DNA from: Patulibacter brassicae
GTDB taxonomy: Bacteria; Actinomycetota; Thermoleophilia; Solirubrobacterales; Solirubrobacteraceae
DNA: 64,000 nt
Direction of reading: 5' to 3'
NCBI RefSeq assembly: GCF_033949425.1
Contig: NZ_JAXAVX010000001.1
Location: forward strand, 806,001 to 870,000
In this document: piece after piece, positions 51,195-59,406 of the stretch
Numbering within the stretch: the first letter of the stretch is position 1
Layout of the letters: every line of letters begins with the position of its first letter
Position numbers and translations under genes: made by a program
Notes under the pieces: generated by a model
What the model was told of the DNA's origin: nothing
The model's database searches: none
The model's input: the letters and a program-made list of their open reading frames with translations, nothing else

Positions 51195-52627
51195 GCGCGG
51201 GCCTCCGCCGCGGCGAGCGGCTCCCGCTCGTCGGCCGCCGCCTCCGCGACGAGGCGCACGAGCGCGCGGACCTCGTCGCCGGTGGCGTGGGGGTGCAGGA
51301 GCGTGAGCTTCAGCCAGCGGCGACCGGGGCCGGTGCCGGGCAGTTCGGTGCGCCCGACGACGGCCCGCCCCTCCCGCAGCAGGCGCCGGCGCACCGCGGC
51401 GCAGCGCTCGTCGCGTCGCGTGGGGTCCTCGTCGCGCGGGCGCAGGAGCACCGTCGTGAGCGTCGGCGGTCCGAGCAGCTCGAGCGCCGGCTCCGCGGCG
51501 ATCGCCGCGGCGGCGTCGTGCGCCCGGTCGTGGCAGGCGTCGACGAGCGCGCCGAGCCCCTCGCGTCCGAGGGCCCGCATCGTGACGAGCAGCTTGAACG
51601 CGTCCGGCCGTCGCGTCGTGCGCAGCGACCGCCCGACCCGGTCCTCGTAGCCGGCCTCGTCGTCGTCGGCGGCGTTGAGGTAGGCGACCTCGAGCGCCAG
51701 CGGTCCGAGGAGCGCCCGGTCGCGCAGCAGCAACGCCCCGGCGGCGACCGGCTGCCAGCCGAGCTTGTGGAGGTCCAGCGCGATGCTGTCGGCGCGCTCG
51801 ACGCCGCGCAGCAGCGGCGCCAGGCGGCGCGAGAGCAACGCACCGCCGCCGTACGCGGCGTCGACGTGCAGCCACCCGCCCACCCGGTCGACCGCCCGGG
51901 CGATGTCCGGGAGCGGGTCGATCGCGCCGAGATCGGTGGTGCCGGCCGTCGCCACCACGACCCACGGCCGACGCCCGCCGGCGAGCGTCGCCTCGAGCGC
52001 GTCGGCGCGCATCCGGCCGGCGTCGTCCACCGGCACCGCGTGGACGGCGGCGGCGCCGAGCCCGAGCACCTGGGCGGCCCGGCCGACGGAGAAGTGGGCG
52101 AGCTCCGAGCAGGCGATCCCGACCGTCGGGCCGAGCGCCTCGCGCGCCAGCAGGAGCGCCGTGAGCGTCGACGCGCTCGCGCCCGTGGTGATCGTCCCGC
52201 CCGCGCGCTCCGGGTCGAGGCCGGCGAGCTCCGCCAGCGCATCCACGACGGCGTCCTCGACCGCCGCCGACGAGGGGCCCTGGTCCCAGGAGTCCAGCGA
52301 GGGGTTGAGCGCCGCGACGACGGCGTCCGCGGCGACCGCGACCGCCAGCGGCGGGCAGTGCAGGTGCGCGGCGCAGCGCGGATCGCCGGGGTCGGCGTGC
52401 CCGGCGGCGAGCAGGCGCGCGAGCCCGGCCAGGGCGTCCGTCTCGCCGAGGCCGCGCTCGGGCAGCGCCCCGTCGCCGCCCAGCAGCGCGCCGAGCGCCG
52501 CCCGCGGGGCCGCGGGCTCGCCGGCCGGCAGCGGCCCGCCGCGGTCGGCGCGCCCGGCGACGGTCGCGTCGAGCGCGATCCGCAGCAGCCGGCGCAGCGC
52601 CGCGTCGTCGTGGGCCAGGGCGCTCAT
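51191..52627 (-). CDS. L-2,4-diaminobutyrate decarboxylase (RhbB-like, PLP)
   Basis: A 478-residue group II PLP decarboxylase. The PLP lysine is K288 in LDLHKLGWQP, HVDAAYGGG (about 254-262) supplies the aspartate that contacts the pyridine nitrogen, and the TTGASAST loop binds the phosphate. With the neighbouring diaminobutyrate aminotransferase it would convert aspartate semialdehyde-derived 2,4-diaminobutyrate to 1,3-diaminopropane, the backbone of schizokinen/rhizobactin-type siderophores. Aromatic-amino-acid or glutamate decarboxylation are alternatives within the family, but the operon partner favours diaminobutyrate. The start is the ATG at 52627 with ATGA overlap. Confidence 0.9.
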   Translation of the reverse strand: MSALAHDDAALRRLLRIALDATVAGRADRGGPLPAGEPAAPRAALGALLGGDGALPERGLGETDALAGLARLLAAGHADPGDPRCAAHLHCPPLAVAVAADAVVAALNPSLDSWDQGPSSAAVEDAVVDALAELAGLDPERAGGTITTGASASTLTALLLAREALGPTVGIACSELAHFSVGRAAQVLGLGAAAVHAVPVDDAGRMRADALEATLAGGRRPWVVVATAGTTDLGAIDPLPDIARAVDRVGGWLHVDAAYGGGALLSRRLAPLLRGVERADSIALDLHKLGWQPVAAGALLLRDRALLGPLALEVAYLNAADDDEAGYEDRVGRSLRTTRRPDAFKLLVTMRALGREGLGALVDACHDRAHDAAAAIAAEPALELLGPPTLTTVLLRPRDEDPTRRDERCAAVRRRLLREGRAVVGRTELPGTGPGRRWLKLTLLHPHATGDEVRALVRLVAEAAADEREPLAAAEARA

Positions 52628-53994
52628 GCGGCGACCTCCAGCGCGGCGCCGCGCGCGCGGTCGCCCTCGGTGCGCACGACGTCGCCGAGCACCGCGACGA
52701 CCCGCTCGGCCTGGGCGTCGGAGAGCACGAGCGGCGGCAGCAGCCGCACGACGCTGTCGTGCCGCCCGCCGAGCTCGACGATCAGGCCGCGCTCCAGGCA
52801 GGCGGCGCGGACGGCTGCGGCGAGCCGCGGCGCGGCGGGGCGGACGCCGAGACCGTCCGGCGCGCCGGCGGGGTCGACGAGCTCCACGCCGAGCATGAGG
52901 CCGCGGCCGCGGACCTCGGCGACGGCGGGGTGCCCGGCCAGCCGCTCGCGCAGCTCCTCGGCGATCCACGCCCCGAGGCGCCCGGCGCGCTCGGCGAGCC
53001 GGTCGCGGCGGACGACGCGCAGCGTCGCGGCGCCGGTGGCCATCGCGAGCGTCGTCCCGCGGAACGTCCCGGTGTGCGCGCCCGGGGCCCATCCGTCGAG
53101 GTCGCCGCGGTAGGCGACGACCGCCAGCGGCAGGCTGCCGCCGATCGCCTTGCTCATGACGATCGCGTCCGGGACGATCCCGGCGCGCTCGTGGGCCCAC
53201 ATCGTCCCGGTCCGCCCGACCCCGGACTGGACCTCGTCGACGACGAGCCGAATGCCGTGGCGCTCGGTGATCCGGCGCATCGTGCGCAGCCACTCGTCCG
53301 GCGCCGGCACGACGCCGCCCTCGCCCTGGACGGCCTCCAGCAGCATCAGCGCAGGCGGGACGACGCCGCCGTTGGGGTCGTCGAGCAGCCGCTCGACGTA
53401 GCGGGCCGAGACGGTGGCGCCGTGGGGGCCGAGGCCGAAGGGGCAGCGCAGCGCGTAGGGGAACGGCAGGCGCGTCACGTCGGTGCCCAGGCCGGCGACC
53501 GGCGCCTTCGTCGCGACGCCGGCGCTCGCGGCGAGGGCCCCGAGCGTCATCCCGTGGTAGGCGCCGGTGAACGCGAGGATCCCCTGGCGCCCGGTGCCGG
53601 TCTGGCAGAGCTTGATCGCGGCCTCGACGGCGTCGGTCCCGGCCGGCCCGCAGAAGTGCAGGCGGGGGCGCGTGCGCCGGAACGCCTCCGGCAGCGCGGC
53701 CAGCAGCTCGGTGGTGAGGTCGTCCTTCCAGGGGGTCGCGAAGTCCAGCGCGTGCAGCGGCGCGCCGCTGGCCAGGACCTCCTCGATCGCGCCGACGACC
53801 TCGGGGTGGTTGTGGCCCAGCGCCAGCGTGCCCGCGCCCGCCAGGCAGTCGAGCAGGACGCGGCCGTCGGCGGTCTCCAGCTCGGCGCCGCGGGCGCGGA
53901 CCGGCACGGCGCCGAGCCAGCGCGCGTACGTGCGCGCCGAGCTCTCGCGGGCCGCCTGGCGGTCGAGGATGGCGTCGGTGTGGGTGGGGATCAC
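52624..53994 (-). CDS. Diaminobutyrate-2-oxoglutarate aminotransferase (RhbA-like)
   Basis: A 456-residue class III aminotransferase. The PLP lysine is K282 in MSKAIGGSLPL, the pyridine-contacting aspartate is D253 in VVDEVQSGVGRTG, and FCGPAGTDAVEAAIKL and GAYHGMT are present. Sequence features (LDFATPWKDDL, FPYALRCPFG) match the DABA aminotransferase group (EctB/DoeD/RhbA) rather than ornithine or GABA enzymes. It supplies 2,4-diaminobutyrate to the decarboxylase that follows. No ectoine genes are nearby. The start is GTG at 53994, overlapping the upstream stop as GTGA; a very long in-frame extension upstream is an artefact of stop-poor antisense DNA. Confidence 0.93.
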   Translation of the reverse strand: MIPTHTDAILDRQAARESSARTYARWLGAVPVRARGAELETADGRVLLDCLAGAGTLALGHNHPEVVGAIEEVLASGAPLHALDFATPWKDDLTTELLAALPEAFRRTRPRLHFCGPAGTDAVEAAIKLCQTGTGRQGILAFTGAYHGMTLGALAASAGVATKAPVAGLGTDVTRLPFPYALRCPFGLGPHGATVSARYVERLLDDPNGGVVPPALMLLEAVQGEGGVVPAPDEWLRTMRRITERHGIRLVVDEVQSGVGRTGTMWAHERAGIVPDAIVMSKAIGGSLPLAVVAYRGDLDGWAPGAHTGTFRGTTLAMATGAATLRVVRRDRLAERAGRLGAWIAEELRERLAGHPAVAEVRGRGLMLGVELVDPAGAPDGLGVRPAAPRLAAAVRAACLERGLIVELGGRHDSVVRLLPPLVLSDAQAERVVAVLGDVVRTEGDRARGAALEVAA

Positions 53995-55304
53995 GAGCGG
54001 TCTCCGGGGGATGCGGCCGCGAGGGCCGGGGACGGGCGGCGGACGTCGCGCTCGAGCACGACGCGGGGGGCGAGCGGGTGACCGAGGAACTCGTGCAGGC
54101 CGAACTCCCAGCCGTACGCGCCGGCGCACGGCAGCACCGCGACGTCGCCGGCGCGGGCGGTCACGCCGTCGACGTCCGGCACGAGCGTGTCCTCGGGGGT
54201 GCAGAGCTCCCCGGCCACGGTGGCGCGCGCGCCGTGGACGGCGGGCCGCGGCAGGCGGGCGTCCCACCTCTCGATCGGCACGACGGCCAGCGGCTGGGGC
54301 AGGTCCCACGAGGCGGGCAGGAGGAAGTGGTTCACCCCGCCGCGGAGGACGACGAACGTGCGGCCGCGCACGGGCTTCACGTCGGCGATCGGCGCGGCGT
54401 ACCACCCGCACGGCGCGGCGATCCAGCGTCCCGGCTCGAGGATCATCCGCACGCCGGGGGGCGGGTCGAGGGCGGCCAGTCCCCGCCCGAGCCGGGCGAG
54501 GTCGAACGGCGCCTCGCCGGTCGCGTCGAAGCCGAGCCCGCCGCCGACGTCGACGATCCGCAGCGCGAGCCGGTGCGCGTCGGCCAGTCCGGTGGCGTAG
54601 TCCAGCACCCAGGCGGCGTAGCCGGCGTAGTCGCCGGCGTCGGCGACGTTGCTCGCCGCGTGGACGTGCACGCCGACGACCTCGAGGTCCTCCGACAGGG
54701 TCCGCGCGGCGTCCAGCAGGGCCGGCACGTCCTCCTCCGGGACGCCGAAGGGGCTGGCCGCGCCGCCCATCGTGAGGTCCCCGGCGACCGGCACGTCGAG
54801 GGGGTTGACCCGCACGCAGACGGCGGCGGGGCGCCCGGCGCGGCGCCCGGCGGCCGCGGCGCGGTGGAGCTCCAGCGGGCTCTCGACGTTCACGGTGCCG
54901 CCCGCGGCCAGCAGCGCGTCCAGGAGCGCGTCGCTCTTCGCCGGGCCGCTCGACACGAGCAGCGGCGCCTCGGGTCGGGACCCCCAGGCGGCGCGGGCCG
55001 CGGCGAGCTCGCGGCGGGAGGAGACCTCGAAGCCGTCGACGACCGCGCCGAGCGCGTCGAGCACCGGCGCGAAGCCGTTGGCCTTCAGCGCGAAGCAGAC
55101 CGCCGCCCACGCCGGGAGGGCCGCGCGCAGCTCGGCCGCCCGGGCGGCCGCCACGTCGGGGAGGTAGCCGTAGGCGGCGACGGGATCGGGGGCCTCCGCG
55201 AGCCCCGCGGCCCAGCGCGCGACCGGCGCGGGAAGCGCCGATGCGGGCAGGGCGGGGAGCACGCGGACGGTCCGATCGGGGGACAGGAGACCGAAGTCCG
55301 ACAT
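53991..55304 (-). CDS. Class III PLP decarboxylase (ornithine/DAP-decarboxylase fold, SbnH/PvsE-like)
   Basis: A 437-residue alanine-racemase-fold decarboxylase. The PLP lysine is K74 in FALKANGF, VDVGGGLGF binds the phosphate, and a catalytic Cys lies in GELCTPEDTL. It ends with the YGWEF and FLGHPLAPRV segments seen in the siderophore branch. In other NIS pathways such enzymes (SbnH, PvsE) decarboxylate a citryl-amino-acid intermediate. Here it is the first gene of the operon, which already contains a group II decarboxylase, so two decarboxylation steps are encoded. The start at 55304 is 82 nt from the divergent uptake operon. A purely catabolic ornithine or lysine decarboxylase is less likely given the context. 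Confidence 0.9.
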   Translation of the reverse strand: MSDFGLLSPDRTVRVLPALPASALPAPVARWAAGLAEAPDPVAAYGYLPDVAAARAAELRAALPAWAAVCFALKANGFAPVLDALGAVVDGFEVSSRRELAAARAAWGSRPEAPLLVSSGPAKSDALLDALLAAGGTVNVESPLELHRAAAAGRRAGRPAAVCVRVNPLDVPVAGDLTMGGAASPFGVPEEDVPALLDAARTLSEDLEVVGVHVHAASNVADAGDYAGYAAWVLDYATGLADAHRLALRIVDVGGGLGFDATGEAPFDLARLGRGLAALDPPPGVRMILEPGRWIAAPCGWYAAPIADVKPVRGRTFVVLRGGVNHFLLPASWDLPQPLAVVPIERWDARLPRPAVHGARATVAGELCTPEDTLVPDVDGVTARAGDVAVLPCAGAYGWEFGLHEFLGHPLAPRVVLERDVRRPSPALAAASPGDRS

Positions 55305-55386
55305 CGCGAATCGGAGTTGTATAGGGTCCCCTCACTTTTCGCCATCCGGCCAGTTCGGCCGCCCGAACATCAAGCAGGAGCCCCCG
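55305..55386. promoter_or_regulatory. Divergent promoter region of siderophore synthesis and uptake operons
   Basis: Only 82 nt separate the two operons. An AT-rich core at 55317-55327 reads TATACA on the minus strand, a good -10 box for the synthesis operon, and TATAGGGT on the plus strand. It adjoins the small dyad AGGG-TC-CCCT (55323-55332). A second dyad GTTCGG-N4-CCGAAC (55353-55368) lies in the uptake-operon leader. None matches the DtxR/IdeR box well, so iron control is expected but the operator is not identified. Confidence 0.5.
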
Positions 55387-56361
55387 TTGACCGACACTGC
55401 CGTTCCACGCCGTTCCCGCCGGCTGCTCGTCGCCGGCGCGCTCGTCGCGTCGCTCGCGCTGACCGCGTGCGGCTCCGACGACGACGAGGCGACGACCACC
55501 CCGGCGAGCGACGCCCCCGGCACGCGGACGGTCCAGACCGCGATGGGCCCGGTCGAGATCACCGGCACGCCGAAGCGCGTCGTCGTCCTCGACACCCCGG
55601 AGCTCGACACGACGACGACGCTCGGCGTGACGCCGGTCGGCACCGTGAAGGCCGCCGTCGGCGACGGGTTCCCCCGCTACCTCGCCGACAAGGCGAAGGG
55701 GATCGAGGTCGTCGGCGAGATCGAGGCGCCGAACCTCGTCGCGATCGCGAAGCTCAAGCCCGACCTCATCCTCTCCAGCAAGGTCCGCGACGAGAAGCGC
55801 TACGCGCAGCTCTCGAAGATCGCCCCGACGGTCTTCACCGAGACCCCGGCCGACTGGAAGGCGAACGTCATCACGCAGGCCGAGGCGCTCGGCAAGGCCG
55901 GCGAGGCGCGGCGCCTGCTCACCGACTACGAACAGCGCGCGAAGGCCGTCGGGCGAGCGCTCGGCGACCCGGCGGAGACGACCGTCTCCGTCGTGCGCTG
56001 GCTGCCCGGCGAGATCCGCCTCTACAGCCCCAACTCGTTCGTCGGCTCGATCCTCAAGGACGTCGGCGTCGCGCTCCCGCCCGCGGCCGAGAAGGCGACC
56101 GACATCAACGCCACGCTCTCGCTCGAGAACCTCGACGAGGCGGACGCCGACGTCGTCTACCAGACGGTCTACGGGCCGGCCAAGGACACCGACCAGGCCC
56201 GCGGCACGAAGCTGCCGGCGTGGAAGGACATCGACGCCGTCGAGGACGGCCGCGTCTACGACGAGCCCGACGACGTGTGGATGCTGGGCATCGGCATCAC
56301 CGGCGCCCAGCAGGTCCTGAACGAGCTGGAGAAGACCCTCCCTGCCGCCCAGAGCCGCTGA
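55387..56361 (+). CDS. Siderophore ABC transporter substrate-binding lipoprotein (FecB/FepB-like)
   Basis: A 324-residue lipoprotein with a lipobox LALTAC (Cys at about residue 28), an Asp/Thr-rich linker and a periplasmic-binding-protein fold of the iron-siderophore type. Markers are GTPKRVVVLDTPELDT, the PNLVAIAKLKPDLILSSK segment and SILKDVGVALP. It would capture the ferric siderophore outside the membrane and deliver it to the permeases encoded next. The start is a rare TTG at 55387, supported by AGGAG at 55376-55380 with 6-nt spacing and by the immediately following signal peptide. It is divergent from the biosynthesis operon. Confidence 0.93.
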   Translation: MTDTAVPRRSRRLLVAGALVASLALTACGSDDDEATTTPASDAPGTRTVQTAMGPVEITGTPKRVVVLDTPELDTTTTLGVTPVGTVKAAVGDGFPRYLADKAKGIEVVGEIEAPNLVAIAKLKPDLILSSKVRDEKRYAQLSKIAPTVFTETPADWKANVITQAEALGKAGEARRLLTDYEQRAKAVGRALGDPAETTVSVVRWLPGEIRLYSPNSFVGSILKDVGVALPPAAEKATDINATLSLENLDEADADVVYQTVYGPAKDTDQARGTKLPAWKDIDAVEDGRVYDEPDDVWMLGIGITGAQQVLNELEKTLPAAQSR

Positions 56362-57418
56362 TCCCCGGCACGGCCGCACCGGCGGCCGTGCCGCCCCCGA
56401 CGTCGCGCCCCGCCCCGGCGGGACGCGACGTCCTGCCACGAGGGCGGCTGCGGCCGCCCTCGCGGTCGTCCTCGCCCTCGCCACCGTCGCCTGCTCGATC
56501 GCGCTGGGGTCCGGGGACGTCGGTCCCGGCCGCGCCCTGGAGGCGCTGCTGCACCCGGCCGCCCATCCGGCCGACGCGGGCGTCGTCCGCGAGCTGCGGC
56601 TCCCCCGCACGGGCGTCGCGATCGCCGTCGGCGCCGCGCTCGGGCTCGCCGGCGTGCTGCTGCAGGCCCTGACGCGCAACCCGCTCGCCGACCCCGGCAT
56701 CCTCGGGATCTCCGCCGGCGCCTCGCTGGCGGTCGTGCTGGCGATCACGCTCCTCGGCGTCTCGGGCACCGCCGCGTACGCGCCGTTCGCCCTCGTGGGT
56801 GGCGCCGCGGCCGGCGTCCTGGCGTGGGTGCTCTCCGGCGGCGGCCGCGGGGGCACCGTCGGGCTCGCGCTGGCCGGCGCCGCGATCGCGGCGCTCTGCG
56901 CGGCCGCCACCCAGGCGATGCAGGTGCTCGACAGCCAGACGCTGGACCAGTTCCGCTTCTGGGTCGTCGGCTCGGTCGCCGGCGGCGAGTGGTCGACCCT
57001 CGTGGGCGCCGCGCCGTTCCTGCTCGTCGGCGCCGCCGTGGCCGCCGCGGTCGCGCCGGCCCTGAACGCCCTGAGCCTCGGGGAGGACGCCGCCCGCGGG
57101 CTGGGCCAGGACGTCGCCCGCGTGCGGATCGCGACCGGCGCCGCCGCCCTGCTGCTCGCCGCCGGGGCGGTCGCGGTCGCCGGACCGATCGCGCTCGTCG
57201 GGCTGCTCGCCGCCCACGCCGCGCGGCTGCTCGTCGGCGCCGACGTCCGCTGGCAGCTCGCGCTCGCCGCGCTGCTCGGGGTCGCCGCCCTCGTCGGCGG
57301 GGATGTCGTCGGCCGCGTCGTGGCGCCGCCCCGCGAGGTGGCCGTCGGGGTGGTCGCGCCGATCGTCGGCGTGCCGCTCTTCCTCTGGCTCGTCGCGCGG
57401 CGACGGGTGCGCCCATGA
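56342..57418 (+). CDS. FecCD-family siderophore permease, subunit 1 (start codon unusual)
   Basis: A BtuC/FecCD permease with about nine or ten membrane segments. The family signatures LRLPRTGVAIAVGAALGLAGVLLQ and NPLADPGILGISAGASLAVV are both in frame. The first ATG/GTG/TTG in this frame (GTG 56654) falls after the first conserved segment and would delete about 95 residues with two membrane helices. The frame is open back to 56321. A CTG at 56342, 7 nt after GGAGAAG and overlapping the end of the lipoprotein gene, would give a full-length (about 358 residue) protein. A frameshift from GTG 56388 in another frame is the alternative. The C-terminal half is certain; the start is not. Confidence 0.8.
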   Translation: MPPRAADPRHGRTGGRAAPDVAPRPGGTRRPATRAAAAALAVVLALATVACSIALGSGDVGPGRALEALLHPAAHPADAGVVRELRLPRTGVAIAVGAALGLAGVLLQALTRNPLADPGILGISAGASLAVVLAITLLGVSGTAAYAPFALVGGAAAGVLAWVLSGGGRGGTVGLALAGAAIAALCAAATQAMQVLDSQTLDQFRFWVVGSVAGGEWSTLVGAAPFLLVGAAVAAAVAPALNALSLGEDAARGLGQDVARVRIATGAAALLLAAGAVAVAGPIALVGLLAAHAARLLVGADVRWQLALAALLGVAALVGGDVVGRVVAPPREVAVGVVAPIVGVPLFLWLVARRRVRP

Positions 57419-58479
57419 GCGTCCCGGTGCTCGACGCGCGGCGACGCCGGGTGCTGCGCCTGCGACGTCCGGCGCTCTCGCTGCGGATCGACGCGCGCGC
57501 CGCCGGCGTGACGGCCGGCCTCGCGCTGCTGGCCATCGCGGCGGCGATCGCCGGGATCGCGTGGGGCGGCGCCGACCTGCCGCTCGGCGACGTCCTGCGG
57601 TCGCTGACGGTCGGCGCGGACGGCGGGACCGACCTCATCGTCCGCGAGCTCCAGGCCCCGCGGGCGGCGCTCGCGCTCGTCTGCGGCGCCGGGTTCGGGA
57701 TCGCCGGCGCGATCTTCCAGTCCGTCCTGCGCAACCCGCTCGCCTCGCCCGACATCGTCGGCACCGCGCACGGCGCGAGCCTCGCGGGCGTCGCCGGGCT
57801 CCTGCTCGGGGCCTCCTACGGCACGTCGATGGCGCTGGCCGCCGGCGGCGCGCTCGCGGCGACGGCCCTCTGCCTCGCCGTCGCCCCGCGGCGCGAGGCG
57901 CTGACGCTCGTCCTCGTCGGGATCGGGATCGCCGCGCTGGCCGGCGCGGGGGTCTCGTTCCTGCTCACGGTGGGCGACATCACCGCGACGTCGCGGGCGG
58001 TCCTCTGGCTCGTCGGCAGCCTCAACGGCGGCGACTGGGCGACCGTCCGCGCGACCGGCGCGGCCGTCGCGCCGCTCGCGATCGTCGCGCTGCTGCTCGC
58101 CCGCCGGATCGACGCGCTGGCGCTCGGCGACGAGCTCGCCCACGGCCTCGGCCTGCGCCCGGCGCGGGAGCGCGCCGTGCTGCTCGTCGTCGCCGCGGCG
58201 CTCGTCGGCGCGTGCGTGGCCGCGTGCGGGCCCCTGGGCTTCGCGGCGTTCCTCGCCCCCCAGATCGGCCGGCGCCTGGCCGGCGCGGGGTCGACCGCCG
58301 CCCTGCCGGCGTCGGCGGCCGCGGGCGCGGCCCTCGTCGCGCTCGCCGACCTCCTGGGCCGCCGGATCGGCGCGCCCGGCGAGCTGCCGGTCGGCGTCGT
58401 CACCGCGCTGCTCGGCGGCCTCCTCTTCCTCGTCCTGCTCACCCGCGAGCAGCGGCGCCGCGTCTCCGCGGGCCGCTGA
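57415..58479 (+). CDS. FecCD-family siderophore permease, subunit 2
   Basis: A 354-residue membrane protein paralogous to the preceding gene. A basic 30-residue cytosolic start is followed by about ten helices; conserved segments are LQAPRAALALVCGAGFGIAGAIFQ, NPLASPDIVGTAHGASLAGV, and the late CGPLGFAAFLAPQIGRRL loop that contacts the ATPase in BtuC-type systems. The two permeases would form a heterodimer. The ATG at 57415 overlaps the upstream stop (ATGA). The expected ATP-binding subunit does not follow; the next gene is a siderophore-interacting protein. Confidence 0.93.
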   Translation: MSVPVLDARRRRVLRLRRPALSLRIDARAAGVTAGLALLAIAAAIAGIAWGGADLPLGDVLRSLTVGADGGTDLIVRELQAPRAALALVCGAGFGIAGAIFQSVLRNPLASPDIVGTAHGASLAGVAGLLLGASYGTSMALAAGGALAATALCLAVAPRREALTLVLVGIGIAALAGAGVSFLLTVGDITATSRAVLWLVGSLNGGDWATVRATGAAVAPLAIVALLLARRIDALALGDELAHGLGLRPARERAVLLVVAAALVGACVAACGPLGFAAFLAPQIGRRLAGAGSTAALPASAAAGAALVALADLLGRRIGAPGELPVGVVTALLGGLLFLVLLTREQRRRVSAGR

Positions 58480-58500
58480 GCGCCGACCTCCCCCATCCGC

Positions 58501-59343
58501 ATGCCCGACTCCGCCCGGTACGCCACCGCCACCCGCCGTCAGCAGCGCTTCCCGATCGCGTCCGGGCCGGTCGAGGTCGTCGACGTGCGGCGGGTCGCGC
58601 GCCGGCTCACCCGGATCGTCGTCGCCGGCGACGTGCTCGCGACGATGCCCGACGACGAGCCCGGCGAGTTCGTGACGCTCATCTGGCCCCGCGACGGCCA
58701 GGAGGTGCTCGTGCCGGAGGTCGGCCGCTGGCGGTTCCCGCCCGGCGGCGAGGCGCAGCACGCGCGCAACTACACCGTCCGCCGCTTCGATCGCGACGCC
58801 GGCCGGATGACCATCGACCTCGTGATCCACGACCACGAGCCCGACCCGGAGGACCCCGACGGCGGCTTCGGCGGCCGCTGGGCGGCCCGCGCGCGCGTCG
58901 GGGAGCGGCTCGGGCTCTGCGGCCCGCGGATCCACTGGGTCACCGACCCGGACGCCGCCTGGACGCTGATGGCCGGCGACGAGACCGCGATCCCCGCCAT
59001 CGCCGCCGCGGTCGAGCGCCGACCCGCCGGCCACCCGATCCGGGTCGTGCTCGACGTCCACGACGCCGACGACGAGGCGATGCTCGACGTCGCCTCCCCC
59101 GACCTGGACGTCACCTGGCTGCACCGCGGCGACGCGCCGTGCGCGACGCCCGAGCGGCTCGTCGCCGCGCTGCGCGAGCTCGAGCTGCCCGAGGGCCCGC
59201 CGCAGCTCTGGGCGGCCGGCGAGTCGTGGGCGGTGCGGGGCGTGCGCGAGCACCTGCGCGACGAGCGCGGCTTCCCGCGCGGGGCCATTCAGGCACTGGG
59301 CTACTGGAAGCACCGCGCGACCCCGGAGGACGACGAGGCCTGA
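58501..59343 (+). CDS. Siderophore-interacting protein (ViuB/SIP-type ferric reductase)
   Basis: A 280-residue flavoprotein of the SIP family. The FAD-binding motif RNYTVR appears at about residues 89-94, the flavin/NAD(P)H region has LMAGDETAIPAIAAA (about 160-174), and the C-terminus carries WAAGESWAVRGVREHLRDERG, typical for the family. SIPs reduce the imported ferric siderophore with NAD(P)H or ferredoxin in the cytosol and release iron. It lies 21 nt after the permease gene and closes the uptake operon. A cytosolic location is supported by the absence of a signal peptide. Confidence 0.93.
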   Translation: MPDSARYATATRRQQRFPIASGPVEVVDVRRVARRLTRIVVAGDVLATMPDDEPGEFVTLIWPRDGQEVLVPEVGRWRFPPGGEAQHARNYTVRRFDRDAGRMTIDLVIHDHEPDPEDPDGGFGGRWAARARVGERLGLCGPRIHWVTDPDAAWTLMAGDETAIPAIAAAVERRPAGHPIRVVLDVHDADDEAMLDVASPDLDVTWLHRGDAPCATPERLVAALRELELPEGPPQLWAAGESWAVRGVREHLRDERGFPRGAIQALGYWKHRATPEDDEA

Positions 59344-59352
59344 CGACGGGCC

Positions 59353-59380
59353 GGGTCCGGCGGGTCGGGTCCGGCGGGTC
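59353..59380. repeat. Tandem 14-bp repeat upstream of the helicase
   Basis: GGGTCCGGCGGGTC occurs twice head to tail with no mismatches (59353-59366, 59367-59380). It lies in the 63-nt gap between the SIP and helicase genes. It may be a replication-slippage duplication or sit in the helicase promoter; a TAGCGT -10-like hexamer follows at 59389. Confidence 0.7.
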
Positions 59381-59406
59381 CGGCTCGCTAGCGTGGGGTC
59401 GGACCG

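Noticed and set aside
55317..55335. Possible DtxR/IdeR iron box in the divergent siderophore promoter
   Set aside because: The dyad AGGG-TC-CCCT is short and does not match the TTAGGTTAG-type half-sites. I list only a generic regulatory region, although iron control is likely.
56388..56672. GTG at 56388 as a simple start for the FecCD permease
   Set aside because: It is in a different frame from the permease and could serve only with a frameshift. It is kept as the alternative explanation in the finding rather than as a feature.
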